Of a stretch of 64,000 nucleotides of DNA, positions 48,600 to 57,653 are shown piece by piece. The notes under the pieces were generated by a model. It had not been told where the DNA came from, did no database searches, and saw only the letters and a list, made by a program, of their open reading frames with translations. The position numbers and the translations under genes are program-made. The DNA comes from G963668185 sp963668185 (GTDB taxonomy: Bacteria; Chloroflexota; Dehalococcoidia; Lucifugimonadales; G963668185). The stretch is from NCBI GenBank assembly GCA_963668185.1, contig OY764162.1:496001-560000 (forward strand), written 5' to 3'. Within the stretch, counting starts at the first letter, position 1, and the number at the start of each line of letters is the position of its first letter.

Positions 48600-49883
48600 A
48601 TGAAGTTCGGGATATTCTACGAGCACCAGCTTCCGCGCCCATGGGCAGAGGACAGCGAGCACAGATTGCTGCACGAGGCGCTGGAGCAGGTGGAGCTGGC
48701 CGACCGGCTGGGAATCGACTACGCCTGGGAGGTGGAGCACCACTTCCTGGAGGAGTACTCGCACTCCTCGGCGCCGGAGGTCTTCCTGGCTGCCTGCAGC
48801 CAGCGCACGAAGTCTATCCGGCTTGGGCACGGGATCGTGCTTATGCCTCCCACCTACAACCATCCAGCCCGCGTGGCCGAGCGCGTTTCCACGCTGGACA
48901 TCGTCAGCAACGGGCGTGTGGACTGGGGAACGGGAGAGTCGAGCTCCCGCAGCGAGCTCGAAGGGTTCGGCGTGGACCCCGACCAGAAGCGCGATATGTG
49001 GACCGAGACCGTGCGGGAAGCCGCCAAGATGATGTGCACCAGCCCCTATCCGGGCTACGAAGGCGAGTTCTTCTCGATGCCGCACCGGGACGTGGTGCCG
49101 AAGCCGGTGCAGAAGCCGCACCCGCCGATCTGGGTTGCGTGCTCGAACCGGGAGACGATCCGGCTGGCCGGCAGGCTCGGCATAGGCGCGCTGACGTTCG
49201 CGTTCATCGACGAGGAGGAGGCGCGGTACTGGGTCAACGACTACTACACGGCGTTCAAGAACGAGTGCGAGCCGATCGGGCAGGCCGTGAACCCGAACGT
49301 CGCCATCGTCACGGGGTTCATGGCCCACGAGGACAGCGACACAGCGGTCAGCCGAGGCATCGACGGGTTCCAGTTCTTTGGGTACGGGCTGAGCCACTTC
49401 TACATGCACGGGACGCATGTGCCGGGCGGCTTCGACCTCTGGCAGGACTACCTCGAAAACGGCCCCAAGAACCGGGAGCCGGTGGGGTGCATCGGAAACC
49501 CGGCGCAGATACGGGAAACGATCTCCAAGTTCGAGGACGCGGGCGTTGACCAGGTGGTGTTCATCCAGCAGGGCGGCAAGAACCTGCACGAGCACATCTG
49601 CGAGTCGCTGGAGATGTTCTCGGATCGGATTATGCCGGAGTTCAAGGACCGGGAGCAGAAGAAGGCCGTGGCGAAGGCGGCTGAGCTTGAGCCGTACGTG
49701 GAGGCGGCGCTGGAGCGGAAGCCGCCGATCCGCAAGCTGGAGTACATTCCGCCCCTGGACGCGTATCCGGTTATGCGGGACAAGCTCGGCCTCGAAGCGC
49801 CGCAGCGCACGGGGCCAAGCATCCTCGATTCGCTCATCGGGGAGGAGAAGGCCGACGCTTCGGAGGAGACCGCGGCGTCGTAA
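48600..49883 (+). CDS. Luciferase-like (LLM class) flavin-dependent monooxygenase
   Basis: A 427-residue bacterial-luciferase-fold protein: MKFGIFYEHQLPRPWAED, WEVEHHFLEEYSHSSAPEVFLA, IRLGHGIVLMPPTYNHPARVAER and DIVSNGRVDWGTGESSSRSELEGFG. The C-terminal 90 residues are an extension. FMNH2 or F420H2 is the cofactor in this class. ATG 48600 with AAGGAGA upstream is chosen over an earlier in-frame codon. Large families of these enzymes are a known trait of SAR202 bacteria. A FAD monooxygenase gene follows by 12 nt. Confidence 0.88.
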   Translation: MKFGIFYEHQLPRPWAEDSEHRLLHEALEQVELADRLGIDYAWEVEHHFLEEYSHSSAPEVFLAACSQRTKSIRLGHGIVLMPPTYNHPARVAERVSTLDIVSNGRVDWGTGESSSRSELEGFGVDPDQKRDMWTETVREAAKMMCTSPYPGYEGEFFSMPHRDVVPKPVQKPHPPIWVACSNRETIRLAGRLGIGALTFAFIDEEEARYWVNDYYTAFKNECEPIGQAVNPNVAIVTGFMAHEDSDTAVSRGIDGFQFFGYGLSHFYMHGTHVPGGFDLWQDYLENGPKNREPVGCIGNPAQIRETISKFEDAGVDQVVFIQQGGKNLHEHICESLEMFSDRIMPEFKDREQKKAVAKAAELEPYVEAALERKPPIRKLEYIPPLDAYPVMRDKLGLEAPQRTGPSILDSLIGEEKADASEETAAS

Positions 49884-49895
49884 GGGGATTATCAA

Positions 49896-51086
49896 TTGAC
49901 GTATGACCTGCTGGTGATCGGGGGCGGGATTGCGGGCGCATCGCTGGCCAAGGTCATGGCGGATGAGGGCGCAAGGGTCCTCGTGGTCGAACGCGAGGCG
50001 CAGTTCAAAGACCGCGTTCGCGGGGAGGGCATTCACCCCTGGGGCGTGGCGGAACTCAAGCGGCTTGGGCTGTACGACCTCGTCATGGGCACGTGCGGCC
50101 AGGAACTCCAGTACTGGACGAACTACTACAACGGCAGGGGACGGCCTAGAGACTTCCTGACTACGTCTCCTCACGCCTGCGGGGAGATCACGGTGCATCA
50201 CCCCGAGCTGCAAGAGACGCTGCTCCGGGCCGCGGCCCAGGCGGGCGCGGAGGTGAGACGCGGGGCGCTGGCGCTGTCGGTCACGCCCGGCGAGACGCCG
50301 ACCGCCGAGGTACGCTGGCAGGGCGGCGTGGAGACGATCGGCGCGCGCATGATCGCGCTGGCCGACGGCAGGTCGTCGAGCGGGCGCAGGTGGGCGGGCT
50401 TCGACGTGCGGCACGACCCGCCGAGAACGGCGCTGGCGGGCGTGCTGATGTCGGGCCTCAAGTGCGAGCCGGGATCAGTGCACGAGTTTGGCGACCCCGC
50501 GAACGGCCATGGGTTCCTGGTGTTTCCGCTGCCCGAAGACCGGTACAGGGTGTACTACGCGTTCAGGCAGAACGAGCGTCCGAGAGTGCTGAGCGGAGAC
50601 CGGCGATTCCCGGAGTTCGCGCAGTCCACACTCGACGTGGGAGCGCCGCCCGAGTGGTACGAGGAGGCGGAGAAGATCGGGCCGCTGGCGATGTTCGACA
50701 CGTCGGACACGTGGGTGGACCATCCTCACAGGGACAACGTCGTGCTGATCGGGGACGCGGCGTCCTCGAACGACCCGACGTGGGGGAACGGCCAGTCGCT
50801 GGTGTTCCGCGGCGTGCGCGTGCTGCGGGATGCGCTGCTGGGCACGAACAACTGGACGGAGGCAGGCGACGCCTACGCCGAAGAACACACGCGCTATTAC
50901 GGCTCTATACACCGCATCACAAACTGGCTGGTGGACATGTACCTGGAGACCGGGCCTGAGGCGGACGCCTGGCGCACAAGGGCGCTCTCAAGGCCGCGCG
51001 AGGAGCGGTTCAGGCCGGACCACATGGGCCAGGGCCCGGAAGCGCCAAGCGACGAGGACGCCCGGCGGCGGTTCTTTGGGGAGTAA
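49896..51086 (+). CDS. FAD-dependent monooxygenase (PHBH/UbiH-like)
   Basis: A 396-residue protein. LLVIGGGIAGASLAKVMADEG is the FAD motif, RGEGIHPWGVAELKRLGLYD follows, and NVVLIGDAASSNDPTWGNGQSL is the GD motif. It lacks a recognisable NADPH-domain. The start is TTG with AAGGGG upstream, 12 nt after the luciferase-like gene, so the two likely act in one oxidative pathway. Substrate unknown; geranylgeranyl-reductase-type relatives are an alternative. Confidence 0.82.
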   Translation: MTYDLLVIGGGIAGASLAKVMADEGARVLVVEREAQFKDRVRGEGIHPWGVAELKRLGLYDLVMGTCGQELQYWTNYYNGRGRPRDFLTTSPHACGEITVHHPELQETLLRAAAQAGAEVRRGALALSVTPGETPTAEVRWQGGVETIGARMIALADGRSSSGRRWAGFDVRHDPPRTALAGVLMSGLKCEPGSVHEFGDPANGHGFLVFPLPEDRYRVYYAFRQNERPRVLSGDRRFPEFAQSTLDVGAPPEWYEEAEKIGPLAMFDTSDTWVDHPHRDNVVLIGDAASSNDPTWGNGQSLVFRGVRVLRDALLGTNNWTEAGDAYAEEHTRYYGSIHRITNWLVDMYLETGPEADAWRTRALSRPREERFRPDHMGQGPEAPSDEDARRRFFGE

Positions 51087-51097
51087 GGGACGGTCGC

Positions 51098-51874
51098 CTA
51101 GCCCGTATCCACCGGCAGGCCGCGCTCGGTCCAGTCGCGGTATGAGCCGTCGTAGAGGCGGCCGGTGCGGCCGGCGCGGGTGAGCGCCAGCCACGCGAGG
51201 CTGGCGCGAGCGCCTGACCGGCAGTAGGAGACGACAGGCTCGTCCGGGCCGATGCCGAGGTCTTGCAGGCGCGCGTTCACATCCGCTTCGGGCGCGAGGA
51301 GGTTGCCGTCTGAGCCGGGAAGCTCGCGCCAGTCGAGGTGTACGGCGTCCGGGATGTGGCCGGGGACCTCGTCGGCCTCGGACGTGCCTTCGTATTCTTC
51401 CGGCGATCTGACGTCGAGCCGCCTCCACGCGGCGTTCGCCTGCACGTCTTCCGCGACTGCGCGGACTTCCGGGCGGGGCGCGAGTTCGAAGACTGCGGGC
51501 TCCGGGCGGTGCTGCCGGTAGAAGACGGGCCGGCCTTCCTCCACCCAGCACTCGTAGAACACAGACATCACGCGAACGTCGCTCGCCCCAAGGTAGGTGA
51601 GCGCCCACGAGACCATCGCCACCTTCTGGCCGTCCGGTGAGTCGTACAGGACCAGCGTCTTGTCGCTGCTTATGCCCGCCGTGCCGAGCTTAGCCGCCAG
51701 GTCTGCCTCCGAGCGCAGTGCGCCCGCGTCGTCGAACAGTTCCGACATGGGGAAACTGACGGCGCCCTGAGGGTGGCCGGCGAGGTGCTTCATCCGGGTG
51801 CGCGGATCGACGAGGAGCACGGACGGGTCCGCCAGATGCCGCGAGACCCAGTCCGTGCTTACGAACGTTACCAA
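51098..51874 (-). CDS. Thiosulfate/3-mercaptopyruvate sulfurtransferase-type rhodanese
   Basis: A 258-residue double rhodanese. The N-terminal domain (VSTDWVSRHLADPSVLLVDPR) lacks an active cysteine; the C-terminal domain has RLDVRSPEEYEG and the loop YCRSGARAS with the catalytic cysteine. GHIPDAVHLDWREL is the usual block. Starts at TTG; ribosome-binding site weak. Separated from OsmC by 37 nt, same strand. Moves sulfane sulfur to a thiophilic acceptor. Confidence 0.85.
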   Translation of the reverse strand: MVTFVSTDWVSRHLADPSVLLVDPRTRMKHLAGHPQGAVSFPMSELFDDAGALRSEADLAAKLGTAGISSDKTLVLYDSPDGQKVAMVSWALTYLGASDVRVMSVFYECWVEEGRPVFYRQHRPEPAVFELAPRPEVRAVAEDVQANAAWRRLDVRSPEEYEGTSEADEVPGHIPDAVHLDWRELPGSDGNLLAPEADVNARLQDLGIGPDEPVVSYCRSGARASLAWLALTRAGRTGRLYDGSYRDWTERGLPVDTG

Positions 51875-51911
51875 TTGCGGGCTTCGAACTGCCGCTGTTG
51901 CGGCGCTTTGG

Positions 51912-52442
51912 CTAGAGGGCTTCGATTTCGGTAGTCAGGTTGGTGTTCCTGACGACCGTCTGCGTCACCGGCGAGCCGTCAACCGCGAGCCTCCAGATCT
52001 CCTGGATCGTCTCCTCGTCGGCATCGGCGCGGACGTACGCCTTTGCGCTGATCTCGCCGTAAGCGGAGCTGCCGCTGTCGCTCACGCCCGCCCAGACCGC
52101 GATGTTCTCGAAGTTGCCCTCTACGGCGACCTCAAGGTCCTGGACCCTGATGCCGCGCTTGGTCGCGTTCAGGATGAACCCCACGGACATGCAGGAGCCC
52201 ACGGCGGCCAGAATCTGCTCGTGCGCGCTGGCCGCGACGTCCGTGGCGTCCAGGTCCGCCGGCTCGTCCATCTCGACGGTGTGGGTGCGCATGTGCGCCC
52301 TCACGCGGAAGCCGTCCTGCCACTGGATGCGGGCGCGCCACGGGCCGCTGACGGCCGCGAGCACGTCCGGGTTGCGGAACGACTCGGTGATCTCCTTGAT
52401 CTTGTCCGGATGAAGTCCGTTCAGTGTGTCTTCTTCTGTCAC
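51912..52442 (-). CDS. OsmC family protein
   Basis: A 176-residue OsmC-fold protein starting at GTG with GGAGAC upstream. HEQILAAVGSCMSVGFILNATKRGI carries the single cysteine of the chain. The second cysteine of OsmC/Ohr peroxidases, in the equivalent of GSPVTQTV, is absent, so a two-cysteine peroxidase cycle is not possible by the usual route. Related proteins are sulfur-related or unknown. It is downstream of the methionine-synthase gene (60-nt gap) and upstream of the rhodanese on the same strand. Confidence 0.8.
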   Translation of the reverse strand: MTEEDTLNGLHPDKIKEITESFRNPDVLAAVSGPWRARIQWQDGFRVRAHMRTHTVEMDEPADLDATDVAASAHEQILAAVGSCMSVGFILNATKRGIRVQDLEVAVEGNFENIAVWAGVSDSGSSAYGEISAKAYVRADADEETIQEIWRLAVDGSPVTQTVVRNTNLTTEIEAL

Positions 52443-52502
52443 AGCTTTGTCTCCTTCCTGATTCTCAGGCCTGATTGGCGGCTGAATTGCCGGTTGCTCT
52501 CG

Positions 52503-53666
52503 CTATGCGTACTCTTTGCGCAGGACCTCCGCGGCCTCCGCGATCGCCTTCATCTTGAGGAATGACGTCTCGGAGTCGTTGACGGCCCGCTCCGCGAACG
52601 TCCCGAACCCGCAGTCCGGGTTCAGGTAGATCTTTTCCGGCTCGAAGTACTGCAAGGCGTCCTTGACCCGGCCAACGATGTACTCGGTGGACTCGATTTC
52701 CTCGGTGCGCGGGTTCACGACGCCGAGGCCGATCTCCATCTCGCTGGGGTACTCCTTGAAGACCTCCAGCGAGCCGGCCCTCGGAGTCGCGTACTCCAGC
52801 ACCAACTGATCGATGTTCATCTCCATGAGGTGTGGCAGCATTGGGCCGTAGTTGCCCTCCAGCAGCACCTCCTCCTTGCGGCTCCAGTTGCCACGGCAGA
52901 CGTGCACGCCGATGTTCATGTCGTCCGCGTCTTCGACGACCTCGTTCATCAGGCGGACGGCGAAGTCCAACTCCACGGTGGGGTCCCGGCGCGCGCTGAG
53001 CGCGGCGCACATGAACGTGTCCGAGCTCTCCTCGCCGTACACGACTTGGGAGAGAATCGGCTCGTCCAACTGGATGTACTTGATGCCCGCCGCCTTCAGG
53101 GCCGCGATCTCGTCCTTCAGTATCTTCACCACGTCTACGGCAAGCTCTTCCTGGCTGGCGTAGGCCTTCTCTGTGAGGCCGTCGAACCAGCAGGAGCGCG
53201 TCATCTGGTACGGGCCGGGCAGCGGCACCTTGATGGGCCTGTCCGTGAACTTCTTCACGGCCTCCACTTCGTCCAGCGAGAGGCCGTCCCTCGCGCCGAG
53301 CTTTCCGAGAGCGATGGGGCTCTTGATTGCGAACGCCGGAACGTCCTGCGCGCGCAGTATCTCCTCGAAGCTGGCACGATCCTTCACGTAGTCCATGAGT
53401 TCGGACACCTTCATGAGGCTCAGCCCGTCCAGCTTCTCGACGATGAAGGAGTAGAAGTTGTCCCGCCGCTGCTCGCCGTCCGAGAGGATATCTACGCCGG
53501 CGTCTTCCTGATACCTGATGACCTGCTCGACCGCCTCGTCCGCGATGCGCTCGAACTCTTCCCGTTCGATCTTCCCGTCCTGCTGGCGTAGCAGGGCGTC
53601 CCGCAACTCCCTCGTGCGGGGCCAACTGCCCACGACAGTAACTGGAAACAGTACCTGCTCGCTCAT
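52503..53666 (-). CDS. Core-type cobalamin-independent methionine synthase (MetE C-terminal domain)
   Basis: A 387-residue protein of the MetE catalytic domain without the N-terminal half. FPVTVVGSWPRTRELRDAL is the opening, IGVHVCRGN supplies His and Cys, and IYLNPDCGFGTF the last zinc cysteine. LPGPYQMTRSCW and YIQLDEPILSQ are family blocks. Core-MetE proteins transfer methyl to homocysteine from corrinoid proteins or unknown donors. ATG 53666 (MSEQ) is chosen with GGGAGAG upstream; an ATG 18 nt earlier is possible. Confidence 0.85.
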   Translation of the reverse strand: MSEQVLFPVTVVGSWPRTRELRDALLRQQDGKIEREEFERIADEAVEQVIRYQEDAGVDILSDGEQRRDNFYSFIVEKLDGLSLMKVSELMDYVKDRASFEEILRAQDVPAFAIKSPIALGKLGARDGLSLDEVEAVKKFTDRPIKVPLPGPYQMTRSCWFDGLTEKAYASQEELAVDVVKILKDEIAALKAAGIKYIQLDEPILSQVVYGEESSDTFMCAALSARRDPTVELDFAVRLMNEVVEDADDMNIGVHVCRGNWSRKEEVLLEGNYGPMLPHLMEMNIDQLVLEYATPRAGSLEVFKEYPSEMEIGLGVVNPRTEEIESTEYIVGRVKDALQYFEPEKIYLNPDCGFGTFAERAVNDSETSFLKMKAIAEAAEVLRKEYA

Positions 53667-53838
53667 TTCTTCATACTCTCCCATTCGGGCCGTAATGTCC
53701 GGCATTCTGCGCCTAGGCGTCCCGCGAAACCTGCCCTGCCAGGCGGTCAAGCGCCAATAACGCTCCGGCGGTGCGTATAGTGTGAACGCATAGGCTTGGG
53801 TCGTCAACTCTTGCAACTGCGGCGCATTTGGCAACTTC
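53667..53838. other. Spacer between the methionine-synthase gene and the insertion sequence
   Basis: Nothing coding is convincing. A minus-strand frame at 53713-53843 (ending GQVSRDA) continues across the insertion-sequence end, so it is not a natural gene as it stands. Confidence 0.5.
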
Positions 53839-53843
53839 GTCCC

Positions 53844-54974
53844 TGAACTCGTTCAGATAGATGTGAGACAGGGGGAGTTGTAAGGGAAAGAGAAAGGGAC
53901 CATCCTTTGGGTGAGACAAACCAAGGAGGTCCCTGTATGCGGGTAGTAGGTCTACCCAAGCCATTCTACCAGCTTGCCAAGGCTACACTGACAGACCTGC
54001 CTGCCGAAGCGCAGGAGCGATTGCGCATGGTGAACTGCTGGCAGGCGCTGAGACGGCGGGGACTGTCCGGCTCCGAAGCGGCTGAAGCATTGGGCATGGC
54101 CCGCTCGACGCTGTACAGGTGGGACAGGGCGCTGAGGGAAGAGGGACCGGCCGGCCTGTGTGCCAAGAGCCGTCGTCCTCACAGGGTACGCGGTCCTACG
54201 TGGAGCGTGGAGTTGGCCGAGGCGGTGATGGAGATGAGGGAGCGGTATCCATGCTGGGGCAAGGACAAGTTGGTGGTGATGCTGAGGCGAGAGGGCTGGC
54301 AGGTGTCCACTTCGATGGTGGGCCGCATCCTGGCCAGTCTGAAGGTTCGCGGCGTACTCAAGGAACCTCCGCGACAGGGTGTAGCGGCGCGTAAGCGCGC
54401 CCGTGCCCGTCCCTATGCGGTGCGCAAGCCCAGGGAGTACCAGGCCGTCAATCCGGGCGACATAGTGCAGGTGGACACGCTGGATGTCCGCCCCCTTCCG
54501 GGTATGGTGCTCAAGCACTTCACTGCGAGGGATGTGGTGTCGCGGTGGGACGTGATCGAGGTACACACGCGAGCCACGTCGACGTTGGCGGCGCGGTTCC
54601 TGGACTCAATGCGTCGGCGCTTTCCGTTTCCGATCAAGGCGGTGCAGGTCGATGGGGGTTCTGAGTTCATGGCTGAGTTCGAGGCAGCGTGCCGGGACTA
54701 CGGGATCAGACTGTTTGTGTTGCCGCCGCGATCCCCGAAGCTCAATGGCCACGTAGAGAGGGCGCAGCGTACCCACACTGAGGAGTTCTACGAACTGTAT
54801 GACGGCGACCTCGAGATGGCGCCACTCAACAGAGCGCTTCTGGAATGGGAGCGCCTATACGACACTGTCCGCCCACACCACTCACTGGACGGGCGCACTC
54901 CGGCCGAGTATCTTCAGCATCACCACCCGGACATGGTCTCGCCAAAACTGTCCCATATGTACTGAACGAGTACA
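53844..54974 (+). mobile_element. Complete IS481-like insertion sequence
   Basis: The element is 1131 bp. The left inverted repeat (53844-53871) and right inverted repeat (54948-54974) start TG(A/T)ACTCGTTCAG, then align with one gap through TA(G/C)AT(G/A)TG(A/G)GACAG. The outer 13 bases match at all but one position. Directly outside lie GTCCC (53839-53843) and GTCCC (54975-54979), a 5-bp target-site duplication. The right repeat overlaps the last codons and stop of the transposase gene. Intact ends, target duplication and intact transposase imply recent insertion. Confidence 0.85.
53937..54965 (+). CDS. IS481-type DDE transposase
   Basis: A 342-residue transposase. Residues about 20-70 hold a helix-turn-helix (WQALRRRGLSGSEAAEALGMARSTLYRW). 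The rve catalytic core starts near residue 150: the first Asp in VQVDTLDV, the second in VDGGSEF, and the Glu in NGHVERAQRTHTEEF. The end DTVRPHHSLDGRTPAEYL is typical. ATG 53937 follows AAGGAGGT by 6 nt. The last codons lie in the right inverted repeat. The reading frame is intact. Confidence 0.92.
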   Translation: MRVVGLPKPFYQLAKATLTDLPAEAQERLRMVNCWQALRRRGLSGSEAAEALGMARSTLYRWDRALREEGPAGLCAKSRRPHRVRGPTWSVELAEAVMEMRERYPCWGKDKLVVMLRREGWQVSTSMVGRILASLKVRGVLKEPPRQGVAARKRARARPYAVRKPREYQAVNPGDIVQVDTLDVRPLPGMVLKHFTARDVVSRWDVIEVHTRATSTLAARFLDSMRRRFPFPIKAVQVDGGSEFMAEFEAACRDYGIRLFVLPPRSPKLNGHVERAQRTHTEEFYELYDGDLEMAPLNRALLEWERLYDTVRPHHSLDGRTPAEYLQHHHPDMVSPKLSHMY

Positions 54975-55101
54975 GTCCCTTCCCCTTCGCGCGGACGGGC
55001 GTTAGGATTGCCGCGCGCGTCAGGACAACGCCCTCGGAAGGCCCATCTAATCGCAGGACGCGGCACGTATAAGTTCACGACAAGCTATCTAAGCTTCAAA
55101 G

Positions 55102-55935
55102 GTGATGTTCACATTGAGATCAGGAAGACAGTTGCGAAGGTTGCGCCCCTACACCGGCCTCGGCGTCTTGAGGGCCGCCTTGCTCGCCGCGTTTGCGGCA
55201 GCCGTTGCGGTCGCCGCGGCGTCTTGCGGAGGTGGCGGGCCGGAGTCGGCGCCAGCACAGATGCCGACCGCAACCGAGGAGGCGGAGGCGCTGCCGACGC
55301 CCGAACCTACGCCGCCGGCGTTCGTTGGCGACCTTGAGGCTATCTGGGCGGAGGACTTCGAGCGGTACCCTGACGGCGAATTCCCGCGAGAGGGACACTG
55401 GCAGCGCTGGAAGAGCGGGGGAGTGCATCAGATAACCTCGCGGCACAGCGTGGGCGGCGCCAAGTCATACCAATTGGGAAAGTTCGCCCAGACCGCGAAG
55501 ACCGTTCCGCAGGGAATGTCTCAAGTGACGTACACAGCCAAGTTCATGGTCCCCTCGGTCGACGAGTCCAGCCCTACGCTTGCCGTCATGATCGGTCTTG
55601 GGTGGAAGATGCGCGACGGCAATGTCCCGCACGCCAGCGCCTGCGGGGTCTGGGCCGGCGGGCAGCTTACGTGCGGCGGGCAGTTCCTGGGCCTGGCTGA
55701 GGCAGGAAAGTGGTACGAGATTCACGCCGTCGCCGATCTTGGGGCCGGGAGCGCGCGGTACTGGCTCGATGGCACGGAGTACGGCGAGTTTCCGCTCGAG
55801 ACCTCATTCGGCATACCTATCGACAACGTTTCCCACCTGCTCGTGCTGACGGGGCCGCGCGAGATCGAGGCGTACGTCGACGATGTGGCGGTGTTCAGGG
55901 GCGATGTCGGCCCGCTGAGCGCCTCTCAGCCTTGA
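55102..55935 (+). CDS. Lipoprotein with a concanavalin/LamG-like domain
   Basis: A 277-residue protein. A long basic n-region and hydrophobic core end in AAASC, with Cys42 as predicted lipid attachment, followed by GGGG and a Pro/Thr/Glu-rich linker. The rest (WAEDFERYPDGEFPREGHWQRWKSG, YWLDGTEYGEF, EIEAYVDDVAVFRGD) is a beta-sandwich resembling carbohydrate-binding or LamG folds. Start is GTG 55102 or ATG 55105, AAAGG before. Likely exposed outside the cell, possibly binding polysaccharide; no catalytic residues recognised. Confidence 0.65.
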   Translation: MMFTLRSGRQLRRLRPYTGLGVLRAALLAAFAAAVAVAAASCGGGGPESAPAQMPTATEEAEALPTPEPTPPAFVGDLEAIWAEDFERYPDGEFPREGHWQRWKSGGVHQITSRHSVGGAKSYQLGKFAQTAKTVPQGMSQVTYTAKFMVPSVDESSPTLAVMIGLGWKMRDGNVPHASACGVWAGGQLTCGGQFLGLAEAGKWYEIHAVADLGAGSARYWLDGTEYGEFPLETSFGIPIDNVSHLLVLTGPREIEAYVDDVAVFRGDVGPLSASQP

Positions 55936-55962
55936 GCCGCGGACCGGCAGAGCGAGCCTGGC

Positions 55963-56631
55963 ATGATCCACCGTGACTTTCGCTGCGATCTGTTCGTGTT
56001 CCGGCACGGTGAGTCGCAGTCCAACGTCGAGCTCGGGTGGATGGGCGCGACTGACCGGGACTCGCCGCTGACGGAGGCCGGCGTGCGGCAGTCGAAGACC
56101 CTGGGCCGGTGGCTGGGAGCGGAAGGCGTGCGCTTCGATCGCATGTACAGCTCGACGTTTCCTCGCACGGTGCGCACGGCCAAGCTGGTGCTGGAGGCGA
56201 TGGGGCAGGCGGGCCTGCCGGTGACGCCTGTTGAGGCGCTCGTCGAAAGGGAGACGCCGTCGTGGAGGGGGATGGGCAGCGAGGAGGCGCTGACCGACGA
56301 GGCGCTGGCCTACATGCACACGAAAGGCGCCGACTTCGTGCCGGTGGGAGGAGAGTCTCACCGGATGGCGCGAAGACGAATATCGGCGTGGCTGGAGGAC
56401 GAGCTTATCTACAACGAAGAACTGACCGGCGAACCCGTGGAGTTGACGATCGGCGTATCGACTCACGGGGACACGATCAACAGCTTGCTTCACTACGTGC
56501 TGGGGATGGACGAGCGCTTTCTCTCGCACTGCGAGCCGGCGAACTGCTCGGTTACGAGACTGGCGTTCGACAGCGGCGGATGGGCCGTGCTGTCGGTCAA
56601 CGACGCCGGCCACCTGTCGACGGGCGTCTGA
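55963..56631 (+). CDS. Histidine phosphatase family protein
   Basis: A 222-residue protein of the phosphoglycerate-mutase-like superfamily. FVFRHGESQSNVELGWMG holds the RHG catalytic histidine; DSPLTEAGVRQSKTLG, SSTFPRTVRTAKLV and STHGDTINSLLHYVLG (second histidine) follow. Substrates in the family range from sugar phosphates to alpha-ribazole phosphate, so it cannot be named. It starts 27 nt after the lipoprotein gene. Confidence 0.85.
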   Translation: MIHRDFRCDLFVFRHGESQSNVELGWMGATDRDSPLTEAGVRQSKTLGRWLGAEGVRFDRMYSSTFPRTVRTAKLVLEAMGQAGLPVTPVEALVERETPSWRGMGSEEALTDEALAYMHTKGADFVPVGGESHRMARRRISAWLEDELIYNEELTGEPVELTIGVSTHGDTINSLLHYVLGMDERFLSHCEPANCSVTRLAFDSGGWAVLSVNDAGHLSTGV

Positions 56632-56649
56632 GGGTGCGCCCTCATCGCG

Positions 56650-57576
56650 CTAGCGTCCTTCGCGGGCGCGGCGGATGGCGCTGGACACGAATTCGACGTA
56701 GTCGGTTTCCGCCCGGTCGTCTGTGGCGCTTTGGTCGCCCATCTCGCGGGACGCCGGGATCCAAAGCGCCGGGTCGGGCAGGGGACGGGTTGCGCATGCC
56801 ACCTCCCAGAAGCCGAGGTTGCGCACCGGGCCGGACGAGGCCTCGTAGTATTGCAGGAAGGGCTCGGCGGCCTCTCTGATGCCTCTCAGGTGCATGTTCA
56901 TGCGGAAGTAGCCGACGTCGAGGGCAGGGTCGCCGTATGCCGCCGCGTCCCAGTCGAGCACTGCCGACACGCGGCCATCGAGCCACAGGACGTTGCCGGG
57001 CCAGTAGTCCATGTGAAGCAGCACGGGCGGGCCGGTGCGGATTTCGGGCCGCATTTCCTCGACCACGTTGTACATGGTCTCGGTGAGGGGGTGCCCGGCC
57101 TTGATTCCTGGCCAGTCGCCGCCTAGAAAGTACAGTCCCATGCCCCAGCCGTCGTAGATGCGGCGGCGCTCCTCGGCATCCGGGCGTACGTCGTGGACGC
57201 GCAGCAGGAGGCGGGCGAGGTCTTCGGCCCACTTGCGCGGGTCTTCGGGCGCCGCTATCTGCTTGCCTTCGACGAAGGTCGTGACGATGCCCGGCACACC
57301 GAGAAGGCTGCCGGTTTCATCGAGCAGTACGGGCTCAGGCGCGGGAATGCCGTGCTTGCTGGCGATCCGCAGGCCGTGGTACTCGGCGATCGCGCGCTCG
57401 GGGTCCGGGTCGTCCGTCAGGCGTTTGACGACGAACTTGACGGCGTGACCCCGGGGAGACTGGGCGCCGAGTACGTGGACGGCGTTGGTGAAGGCGGCCC
57501 TCGCATTCGTGACGGAGACCAGTTTGGGACGAGGGGCGATCTCTTCCAGGATCCTGCGGGCCAGTTCGGAATCCAA
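56650..57576 (-). CDS. APH/choline-kinase-type phosphotransferase
   Basis: A 308-residue protein of the phosphotransferase enzyme family. HAVKFVVKRL carries the ATP-site lysine, LHMDYWPGNVLWLDG is the Brenner motif with the catalytic aspartate, and AVLDWDAAAYGDPALDVGY the Mg-binding motif. Starts at TTG 57576 with only weak upstream signal. Members phosphorylate aminoglycosides, homoserine, choline or other small alcohols, or act on acyl-CoA-related substrates in ACAD10/11-like form. Last gene of the minus-strand run. Confidence 0.8.
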   Translation of the reverse strand: MDSELARRILEEIAPRPKLVSVTNARAAFTNAVHVLGAQSPRGHAVKFVVKRLTDDPDPERAIAEYHGLRIASKHGIPAPEPVLLDETGSLLGVPGIVTTFVEGKQIAAPEDPRKWAEDLARLLLRVHDVRPDAEERRRIYDGWGMGLYFLGGDWPGIKAGHPLTETMYNVVEEMRPEIRTGPPVLLHMDYWPGNVLWLDGRVSAVLDWDAAAYGDPALDVGYFRMNMHLRGIREAAEPFLQYYEASSGPVRNLGFWEVACATRPLPDPALWIPASREMGDQSATDDRAETDYVEFVSSAIRRAREGR

Positions 57577-57653
57577 TCTTATGTTCGCTGCCGGATAGGC
57601 CGACGGCGGCCGGTCCTGGTCGAGGGGCGAGTCTATGTTCAGCAGATCGCGGC

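Noticed and set aside
48180..50414. 744-residue minus-strand open frame
   Set aside because: It lies opposite the luciferase-like and FAD monooxygenase genes, whose motifs are clear; its composition is that of a shadow frame.
53713..53964. Gene interrupted by the insertion sequence
   Set aside because: Joining the flanks through one GTCCC copy gives a frame that meets a stop soon upstream and no recognisable protein.
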